Shown here one piece after another: positions 26,608 through 32,859 of a stretch of DNA of 33,997 bases. Below the pieces are notes generated by a model. That model had not been told where the DNA came from. It did not search any database and was given only the letters and a program-made list of their open reading frames with translations. Each line of letters opens with the position of its first letter. The stretch's first letter is position 1. The position numbers and the translations under genes were made by a program. The DNA comes from Deltaproteobacteria bacterium (GTDB lineage Bacteria; Desulfobacterota; Desulfobacteria; Desulfobacterales; C00003060): assembly GCA_003647275.1 (NCBI GenBank), contig QMMN01000024.1:1-33997 (forward strand), read 5' to 3'.

Positions 26608-27495
26608 ATGAAAAAAAGAAAATTGGTCGTCATTGTTGCTGTTGCTCTGATGCTAATCCTCCCAGCAACAGAAGGCTTTGTGGCAGAATGGCAGGAGCTT
26701 TTGGAGCCAATTGGCCCCCATGGAAGCGTCAACTGGTCCCAGGGGATCATTACAGCCACGGGGATTGGGGCGCCGCCTGAAAAGTACTATGGGAAGCCCC
26801 AGGCCCGTCCCATGGCCCTTAGGGCAGCTCAGTTGGATGCTTACCGTAACCTGCTTGAAGTAACCAAAGGTGTAAGGGTCGACTCCACCACCCTGGTAAA
26901 AGACTACATGGTTGAAAGTGATGTGATCCGGTCACAGGTGAGTGGCATGGTTAAAGGGGCCCAGATCATCAAGAAGGAATATCTCTCAGATGGCACCGTG
27001 GAGGTGACTCTGGCGATAAAAATCCATGGGGGGTTTGCTCAACTGATACTTCCCCCGGACATTAAACAGGTTTCAGAGATAAAGACCATTTCCCCGTCAA
27101 CGCCAAAAGAAGAAAAGGGAGAAAAGACCTCTGGGTCTCCGGCGATTACACCGACCATCTATACCGGCCTTGTGGTGGATGCACGTGGGCTCGGCGGCCG
27201 GCCAGCCATGTCACCGAAGATTTTAGATGAAAATGGGCAGGAAGTTTATGGCTCGGCCTATGTAAGCCGAGAATTTGCGGTTCAGCAGGGTATGACCGGG
27301 TATGCCAGAGACCTGAGTGCAGCCCAGAGTAATCCGAGAGTGACCAATGATCCCTTGACGGTCAAGGGCCTGAGGACCGAAGGACAGGGGCGGTGCGATT
27401 TCGTCATTAGTAATGCGGATGCAGAAAAGATTCGAAGTGCTTCTGAAAATCTTTCGTTTTTGAAAAAGTGCCGGGTCATGGTTGTTCTGGATTGA
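26608..27495 (+). CDS. LPP20-like secreted protein
   Basis: Protein of 295 aa with a signal peptide (MKKRKLVVIVAVALMLILPA) but no lipobox Cys. Residues about 45-150 (ATGIGAPP, then ALRAAQLDAYRNLLEVTKGVRVDSTT) match the LPP20 pattern of lipoproteins such as Helicobacter LPP20 and Vibrio FlgP; the rest (about 180-295) includes YTGLVVDARGLGGRPAMSPKI, a feature of a conserved secreted family in Gram-negative bacteria. Likely periplasmic or outer-membrane associated; function unknown. GAGGAGGG lies before the ATG. The stop (GATTGA) is followed by element D. Confidence 0.75.
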   Translation: MKKRKLVVIVAVALMLILPATEGFVAEWQELLEPIGPHGSVNWSQGIITATGIGAPPEKYYGKPQARPMALRAAQLDAYRNLLEVTKGVRVDSTTLVKDYMVESDVIRSQVSGMVKGAQIIKKEYLSDGTVEVTLAIKIHGGFAQLILPPDIKQVSEIKTISPSTPKEEKGEKTSGSPAITPTIYTGLVVDARGLGGRPAMSPKILDENGQEVYGSAYVSREFAVQQGMTGYARDLSAAQSNPRVTNDPLTVKGLRTEGQGRCDFVISNADAEKIRSASENLSFLKKCRVMVVLD

Positions 27496-27511
27496 TCGGT
27501 GCTCGTGGAGA

Positions 27512-27652
27512 AGTGATCTAAAGTGCCTAAAGTGTCTAAAGTGAGCTAAAGTTAATGTGTACGCCTTCGGGTGGCCAGTCTTAAAAACAGGTTGCGTTGA
27601 AAGCGCATTCCTTAACTTTAGGCACTTTCAACTTTAGCTCACTTTAGACACT
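27512..27652. repeat. IVS-like element D, non-coding
   Basis: Left arm 27512-27553 (AGTGATCTAA, AGTGCCTAA, AGTGTCTAA, AGTGAGCTAA, AGTT) and right arm 27614-27652 in inverted sense enclose a 60-bp interior unlike C or F. ATTATTGACAAATAACG follows the right arm. Confidence 0.8.
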
Positions 27653-27715
27653 CCATTATTGACAAATAACGTATAACGAATAACGGATAACGAACCACAG
27701 GAGGTATGGATTATT

Positions 27716-28891
27716 ATGAAGATCAAGCATAACATAATGATCCCGATATTAGTAGGGATCTGGCTGACCACCATCTTTTCTCTACAGGGGTGTGCTCCTA
27801 AGGTGCGTCCTTCAGAAAGTGTCCTGGATACGCCTGAACATCACGTGCACAGCGGTATGAAACTCCTCAGGTTGGGCAAATACGATGATGCCCTACGTGA
27901 ATTTGAATTGGCCAAGGAGCTTGACCCAAAATTTTCACGGGCCTACGTTGGCTCTGGTTTGGTTTTTGGAAAGAAGGGTGATTTCAAACAGGGACTCGAA
28001 GATATGAAAAAGGGTATTGGCCTGGCCGAGACCAAAGAGGAAAAGGTTGATGCCAATGTGGGGCTGATACAATTGTATTTGTTAGGGAAGGAGTCTGCTC
28101 ACAAGGATTGGCTTAAGAAGGCCCAAGTGGCCTATCAAAGTGCCATCAACTTATTACCTGGATCATCTGCTGCTCACTACTATATGGGAGAGACATATAA
28201 AGAGGCTTTGAACTTTGAGAAGGCAAGCCAGCTTTTCAAGAAGGTTTTGGACATTAACGACGGCTATGTGGTTGAGGCAAATGATGCGTGGAAACTCATC
28301 CAGAAGATACAGAGAGCAGCACCCGGCACCAAGATTGGAAAAAAGATTGCGCTTGTTGATCAGATCACCCGGGCAGATATTGCAGCGCTTTTTGTCCAAG
28401 AACTCAAGATAGATGATCTCTTTGCAAAAAAGACGAAGGACTTTGATACGAGCTTTAAAAGTCCAGAGAAGGGGTTTGTGACCGAACGGGTGGTCAAGAC
28501 ACCAACAGCACTCGATATTGCAGATCACGTGCTAAAGACAGATATTGAGGCTGTGATTGCGCTGGGCATTAAAGGCATTGAACCGTATCCGGATCACACC
28601 TTCAAGCCCGATCAGAAGATTGCCCGGGCCGAGTATGCCATGATGATCGAAGACATCCTGATCAGGGTCACAGGGGATGAAAAACTCGCCACAAAATTCA
28701 TCGGCAGCCCCTCACCCTTTCCGGATTTAAGGGATGATTTACCGTACTATAATGCTGTGATGGTCTGCACCACACGAGGGATCATGAAGGCCAAGGACCT
28801 GACCACTGGCGAGTTTGATCCGATGGGGTCAGTTTCAGGGGCAGATGCCTTGCTTATCATACGGAAGCTAGAACCTCTGATAAATCGGTAA
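27716..28891 (+). CDS. TPR and S-layer-homology lipoprotein
   Basis: Lipoprotein of 391 aa: signal peptide with lipobox LQGC (Cys 26), TPR units at about 45-190 (LRLGKYDDALREFELAKELD), then a region ending in SLH-type motifs (IEPYPDHTFKPDQKIARAEYAMMI, here split: YPDHTFKP and IARAEYA; and a second FPDLRDDLPYYNAV). SLH domains bind cell-wall polymers or peptidoglycan. In a Gram-negative, an outer-membrane lipoprotein with SLH would link outer membrane and peptidoglycan. AGGAGG lies 11 bp before the ATG. Element D precedes it and element E follows. Confidence 0.82.
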   Translation: MKIKHNIMIPILVGIWLTTIFSLQGCAPKVRPSESVLDTPEHHVHSGMKLLRLGKYDDALREFELAKELDPKFSRAYVGSGLVFGKKGDFKQGLEDMKKGIGLAETKEEKVDANVGLIQLYLLGKESAHKDWLKKAQVAYQSAINLLPGSSAAHYYMGETYKEALNFEKASQLFKKVLDINDGYVVEANDAWKLIQKIQRAAPGTKIGKKIALVDQITRADIAALFVQELKIDDLFAKKTKDFDTSFKSPEKGFVTERVVKTPTALDIADHVLKTDIEAVIALGIKGIEPYPDHTFKPDQKIARAEYAMMIEDILIRVTGDEKLATKFIGSPSPFPDLRDDLPYYNAVMVCTTRGIMKAKDLTTGEFDPMGSVSGADALLIIRKLEPLINR

Positions 28892-28902
28892 TCGTGAAAG
28901 AA

Positions 28903-29030
28903 AGTGAGCTAAAGTGCCTAAAATGCCTAAAGTGAGCTAAAGTTGTGGAACTTGCCTTCGGCAAGAACAATTAAAATGGATAAAACTCCTTAACCTTAGG
29001 CACTTTCAACTTTAGTTCACTTTAGGCACT
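28903..29030. repeat. IVS-like element E, non-coding
   Basis: Left arm 28903-28944, right arm 28992-29030, same AGTGAGCTAA/AGTGCCTAA units. The interior holds its own hairpin CTTGCCTTCGGCAAG. Its right arm shares the odd unit GGCACTTTCAACTTTAG with element D. Confidence 0.8.
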
Positions 29031-29101
29031 TGTTTGAGCTAGATTTGATCTTACAAAATTTAAACTATCCCTTTTTGGTTCCGGTTTATCCGAGTTAGGT
29101 G

Positions 29102-30415
29102 ATGACAGACTTTAGAAAACATCTTATTTTGATTTTGCTCTTGCTGGGGTGTGCCAGTGGATTCAATGGGGCGTGGGCCCAGGATGCCCTCCGGCCCGAA
29201 GAGTCTGCCCCCCCAACCGACGCCCTCTCTCCGAACCAGCCCCCGGCCCAGAGGCTCTCTGAGCTTGCGTCCGGGTCGGAGGCTGGTCAAGCGGCCAGTG
29301 AGGATAGAACCATAGACGTCATTGGTACGGGCATCATTTATGGGGATGATGTGGCCAGAGCCAGGGATGAGGCGATTGCAGACGCCTTGCGGGGCGTGGT
29401 TGAAGAGGCGGTCGGCCTTGTGATCTCCCCAGCGTCGGTTGTGCAAAACTTTCAACTGTTGAGCGAACGGCTCTATGATCAGGCAGAGGCATTTATTCAC
29501 GACTACAAGGTCCTGACGGAGTCAAAATCTGGCCGACATTATCGGGTGGTGGTGCGAGCCACGATATTTATGAGTACGATTCGGGATAAACTTCAAAGTA
29601 TTGGTATCCTCATGATCCACAAGGAGATGCCGACGATCATGTTCTTTTTGTCCGAGCAGAACATTGGCGAACCTTCACCTCAATACTGGTGGGGACAAGG
29701 TTCTCCTAGTGCATATCGGTCGGTTACCGAAAATACGCTATCAGAGTACATGCGTAACAAGGATTTTATCATTGTGGACCGGACAGTCCGAGGCCCGGAT
29801 ATTGAGTTTGGGCCGGAATATATGGGGCCTGAGTTGAGCGATGACGCTGCGGTAATGCTGGGGAAGGCGTTTGGTGCTGATGTTGTTATAGCTGGAAAGG
29901 CCTTGGCCCGCTATAGCGGGAATGTCTTCCGTGGGGATATGCAGCCCATTCAGGCTACGGTGTCTGTACGTGCTATCAGGACAGACAGCGGGATGGCCAT
30001 TGCTTCATCTCAGGAAACCAGGGCCACGGTTCATTCGGATGGGAGGGTTGGTGGCACGGAAGCCCTCATCCTTTCTGCTTCAAGGGTGGCGCAGGATCTC
30101 ACAAGGCAAATCGTGGCCAACTGGCGCAAGGAGGCGAGACAGCCTGTTGTGGTGGAATTGGTTGTAAGGGGTATTAAAGAGTATGCCGATTTTGTCCGGT
30201 TCAGGGCGCATATTAGAAATGAAGTTCAGGGCGTCAAAAACATCTATCTGCGCAGTATCAGGGCTGGTGAGGCGAAAATGGATTTGGAATTTATGGGGAA
30301 TGCCGGGATTTTGGCAGATGAGTTGATGTTGCAGCGTTTTGAAAATTTGACAGTGAACATCCTTGAAGTTTCTGAAGAGGCGATAAAGCTTGAGCTGATA
30401 CCCCGCGACGATTGA
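29102..30415 (+). CDS. FlgT-like secreted protein
   Basis: Protein of 437 aa with a signal peptide: either a lipobox (LLGC, Cys 17) or cleavage after AWA. Residues about 65-160 (DVIGTGIIYGDDVARARDEAIADALRGVVEEAVG in outline) match the FlgT N-terminal/LPP20 pattern; about 175-340 resembles the FlgT middle domain with CsgG/TolB-N fold (VMLGKAFGADVVIAGKA); a further domain of the same type ends the protein. FlgT supports flagellar outer rings in Vibrio, but no flagellar genes are seen here. The ATG at 29102 has only a weak ribosome site. The stop lies in a GACGATTGAC satellite. Confidence 0.75.
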   Translation: MTDFRKHLILILLLLGCASGFNGAWAQDALRPEESAPPTDALSPNQPPAQRLSELASGSEAGQAASEDRTIDVIGTGIIYGDDVARARDEAIADALRGVVEEAVGLVISPASVVQNFQLLSERLYDQAEAFIHDYKVLTESKSGRHYRVVVRATIFMSTIRDKLQSIGILMIHKEMPTIMFFLSEQNIGEPSPQYWWGQGSPSAYRSVTENTLSEYMRNKDFIIVDRTVRGPDIEFGPEYMGPELSDDAAVMLGKAFGADVVIAGKALARYSGNVFRGDMQPIQATVSVRAIRTDSGMAIASSQETRATVHSDGRVGGTEALILSASRVAQDLTRQIVANWRKEARQPVVVELVVRGIKEYADFVRFRAHIRNEVQGVKNIYLRSIRAGEAKMDLEFMGNAGILADELMLQRFENLTVNILEVSEEAIKLELIPRDD

Positions 30416-30445
30416 CGATTGACGATTGACGATTGACCGCGGAGA
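30416..30445. repeat. GACGATT satellite at the stop codon of the FlgT-like gene
   Basis: GACGATT repeats in tandem from about 30408 to 30437, starting within the last codons (Asp-Asp-stop) of the upstream gene and ending just before element F. Confidence 0.75.
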
Positions 30446-30574
30446 AGTGAGCTAAAGTGAACTAAAGTGCCTAAAGTGAGCTAAAGTTGAGGACTTGAAG
30501 AAACTTTTTGTAAAAAATGGTTTTATTCCTTTAACTTTAGGCACTTTAGTTCACTTTAGCTCACTTTAGGCACT
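30446..30574. repeat. IVS-like element F, non-coding, near-identical to C
   Basis: Left arm 30446-30488 (AGTGAGCTAA, AGTGAACTAA, AGTGCCTAA, AGTGAGCTAA, AGTT); right arm 30533-30574. The outer three left units can pair without mismatch with the inner three right units, giving a 29-bp stem. The interior differs from C by one base. GTTATTGACCAATGAC follows. Confidence 0.85.
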
Positions 30575-30618
30575 CCGTTATTGACCAATGACAAATAACC
30601 AGCAACCGACAACGAGCA

Positions 30619-31386
30619 ATGAAACATAAATCTACTGTAATTCTCTTTGCCCTGGTTACACTGATTCTTCTCTCTGTGGCCGCAACAGGCCTTGCTGATG
30701 AACCTGAACTCGTTGAGGTGGAAGGTGGAGAGGCCGAGGTGACTCTGGTTGAGGGCAAAGCAGAACTCTTTCGCAAAAAAGAGGCATTAAGACAAACCCT
30801 GAGTGAAGGGGATTTGCTGCGCCACGGAGATTGCGTGACCACTGGAGATAGGACCAGAATCGAGTTGGCTATGCCCGATGGGAGCTTTCTGCGTTTTGAC
30901 GAGAAGACAACCTTTGAGTTGATTTCAGCAGGTTATGATCAAGAAGCAAAGCAGCGGGATATTGAGGTCCGCTTGGCGTTGGGCAAGACATGGGCAAAGG
31001 TTGCCGAGCTGGTGGGGGGCCGCGGAAGGTTTCAGGTTTCAGCCAAAAATGCAATTGCGGGTGTTCGGGGAACTACCTACCGAATGGACGTGAATCCGGA
31101 CTCTTCTGTTGTTGTCAAGGTTTACTGGGGACAAATCCATGTGAGCCCCCCCCCGAAAAGCATCAAACAGTCTGCGAGGGTTTCCAAACCAAAGAAGGTA
31201 GAAGGCCCTTATCCGGTTGAGGGCCCACATCCTGTTACACGGCAAGAATGGACCTATATTATCCGGGCCATGCACCAGATTGTTATCCGGCCGGACGGGA
31301 CGGCCTTAAAACCCTTTCGTTTTGATCCCAAGGTGGATGCTGATGACTGGGTCCGGTGGAACCAGATGCGCGACCGGATGCGATAG
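30619..31386 (+). CDS. FecR-domain secreted protein
   Basis: Protein of 255 aa with a signal peptide (cleavage after about residue 27, TGLADE) and a FecR domain at about 45-165 (GDCVTTGDRTRIELAMPDGS, LRFDEKTTFELIS, GVRGTTYRMDVNPDSSVVVKV). FecR domains are periplasmic beta domains, usually linked to sigma factors; here no sigma gene is near, so it is probably a stand-alone envelope protein. No Shine-Dalgarno; the ATG follows AACCGACAACGAGCA. pgsA starts 14 bp after its stop. Confidence 0.85.
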   Translation: MKHKSTVILFALVTLILLSVAATGLADEPELVEVEGGEAEVTLVEGKAELFRKKEALRQTLSEGDLLRHGDCVTTGDRTRIELAMPDGSFLRFDEKTTFELISAGYDQEAKQRDIEVRLALGKTWAKVAELVGGRGRFQVSAKNAIAGVRGTTYRMDVNPDSSVVVKVYWGQIHVSPPPKSIKQSARVSKPKKVEGPYPVEGPHPVTRQEWTYIIRAMHQIVIRPDGTALKPFRFDPKVDADDWVRWNQMRDRMR

Positions 31387-31400
31387 TGGTGAAGCATTCA

Positions 31401-31940
31401 ATGCCCATAAACCTTCCCAATACATTGACGCTTCTTCGCATCCTGTTGACGCCACTCTTTGCCATTTTTTTGATCAGACACCTCTTAGATTATGCCTTGT
31501 TGGTCTTTGCAATCGCTGCAGTAAGCGATGGTGTGGATGGGCTTGTGGCCCGTCTGTTTCGTCAGAAGACCACGCTGGGGACCTATTTGGATCCGGCTGC
31601 CGACAAGCTATTATTGGCAACCGCGTTTGTGACCTTAGGGGTTAAGGAACTGATTCCGAGTTGGCTGGTTGTCATTGTTATCACACGGGATGTTCTGATC
31701 CTGTTTGGCGTTGCTCTTTTTATTATAACAGGTCACAAGTTTGAACCGAGGCCATCCATCCTTAGCAAAATAACGACCGTGGCACAGGTGATTAGTGTAC
31801 TTTCGGTTCTGGTGGGCTGCCAGGTGCCGAAAATAGCTCAGGTTCAATTGCCGCTGTTCTGGTTTGCGGCCGGTATGACCATGGTTTCTGGATTTCAATA
31901 TATCTATAGAGGTCTGAATATTCTCCAGGAAGAATCGTGA
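31401..31940 (+). CDS. pgsA: CDP-diacylglycerol--glycerol-3-phosphate 3-phosphatidyltransferase
   Basis: Integral inner-membrane enzyme that makes phosphatidylglycerol phosphate. The CDP-alcohol phosphatidyltransferase motif D-x2-DG-x2-AR-x8-G-x3-D-x3-D is complete: SDGVDGLVARLF, then GTYLDPAADK. About five TM helices; N-terminus NLPNTLTLLRILLTPLF. I chose the ATG at 31401 (179 aa); upstream in-frame starts overlap the fecR gene and add non-conserved residues. It follows fecR by 14 bp and is probably cotranscribed with it. Confidence 0.93.
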   Translation: MPINLPNTLTLLRILLTPLFAIFLIRHLLDYALLVFAIAAVSDGVDGLVARLFRQKTTLGTYLDPAADKLLLATAFVTLGVKELIPSWLVVIVITRDVLILFGVALFIITGHKFEPRPSILSKITTVAQVISVLSVLVGCQVPKIAQVQLPLFWFAAGMTMVSGFQYIYRGLNILQEES

Positions 31941-31988
31941 CAATGGCGGCTGTATCTGGTTTGTCTGAGTGAGGACCGCCTATTTTTC

Positions 31989-32017
31989 TTGACACTGTTT
32001 GCAATCCTTGATAGCGA
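31989..32017 (+). promoter_or_regulatory. Possible tRNA-Val promoter
   Basis: A perfect TTGACA lies at 31989-31994; a weak -10 (TAGCGA, 17 bp later) ends 11 bases before the tRNA. The -10 is poor, so this is tentative. Confidence 0.35.
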
Positions 32018-32028
32018 AAAAAACATAC

Positions 32029-32103
32029 AGGCACGTAGCTCAGGGGGAGAGCGCTACCCTGACACGGTAGAGGTCACGAGTTCAAATCTCGTCGTGCCTA
32101 CCA
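32029..32103 (+). tRNA. tRNA-Val (anticodon GAC)
   Basis: Complete cloverleaf: acceptor AGGCACG/CGTGCCT, D arm GCTCAGGGGGAGAGC, anticodon arm CTACC-CTGACAC-GGTAG with GAC at the anticodon, T arm ACGAG-TTCAAAT-CTCGT, discriminator A and encoded CCA (32101-32103). Confidence 0.96.
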
Positions 32104-32113
32104 GCAGAATCAA

Positions 32114-32146
32114 GGGGTTGTGGCATCAGCCACAAGCCTTTTTTCG
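32114..32146 (+). terminator. Terminator after tRNA-Val
   Basis: TTGTGGC and GCCACAA form a 7-bp stem (extended by GG/CC past one mismatch) around ATCA, followed by a run of six T. Confidence 0.8.
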
Positions 32147-32334
32147 TTTTGGTCTCTGTTTGTTTCAAAAACCGCATTTTCCAACCTTCAAGCTGCCTCT
32201 TGATTCCTCGGTCTTATCAACAGGCATATACGTTCAGGGTGACAGTAGGACTTGAACGCCCTAACTAACGCTAAATGAACTTGATACGCTCCTTTCTACA
32301 TCACCCTATCCCGTCGGCCTTTCAGCATCTCTTC

Positions 32335-32604
32335 GAGACCTTTGAAAAACCCCTTTTCACTCCTATTTATATGAACTTTTTGACCCATGCACGGGCTTGC
32401 TTACTAAATCCCAGCACGGAGTGAAGCTTTGCGCTCAAACTCGGCCTAACGGCCTCAAACAGTTCAGGATTTGCCCACTAAAGTGGGCCGCTTGCCCCGT
32501 TAAATTTCCCGAAGGGAACCCTATTTAACGGGGTGAACTTCGCCCGGATGGGTACCCCAAAAAGTTCATAATGGCCGCTCAAAGGGGTTATGCAAAGATC
32601 TCTC
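32335..32604. repeat. Large hairpin element, second copy
   Basis: The ends are about 50-bp imperfect inverted repeats: GAGACCTTTG...TATGAACTTTTTG (32335-32382) against CAAAAAGTTCATA...AAAGATCTCTC (32559-32604). Inside lie the core shared with 16559-16631 (AGCACGGAGTG ... CCTCAAACAGTT, 32413-32464), a perfect dyad GCCCACT-AA-AGTGGGC (32473-32488), and CCCCGTTAAAT/ATTTAACGGGG (32495-32533). There is no convincing ORF. The flanking parts of the 756-bp gap (32147-32334 and 32605-32758) show no gene or recognised RNA. Confidence 0.65.
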
Positions 32605-32758
32605 TTAAGGGGGATGATGGTCAATATACTTGTGACCTGACCGCGCAGCTCAATGCCTGTCTCAAAGCAGCACCTATCTTCCAAGGGGTACTGATATTTA
32701 CGCCCTGGTTTTGCTGGTCGGATAACGCAAAGCTACCATATATTGTGATGACTTTTCC

Positions 32759-32788
32759 TTGACAAATAAGTTCATCTTTTTCTATGTT
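32759..32788 (+). promoter_or_regulatory. Promoter for the TPR/CsgG-like lipoprotein
   Basis: TTGACA (32759-32764) and TATGTT (32783-32788) are 18 bp apart, about 70 bp before the ATG at 32860, which has AAAGGAGGAAG as ribosome site. Confidence 0.55.
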
Positions 32789-32859
32789 ATTCCTACCAAA
32801 AGGCTCTGATTATCTTCGGTTTTATTCCCCCCTGCACCCCCACTGAAAGGAGGAAGACC

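Noticed and set aside
31941-31988. Terminator after pgsA (GGCGG ... CCGCC then TATTTTT)
   Set aside because: Only a 5-bp stem with a loop of about 26 bases; too weak to call.
32478-32684. Minus-strand frame of 68 codons after tRNA-Val
   Set aside because: It falls in the dyads of the hairpin element; the open frame is a by-product of the repeats.
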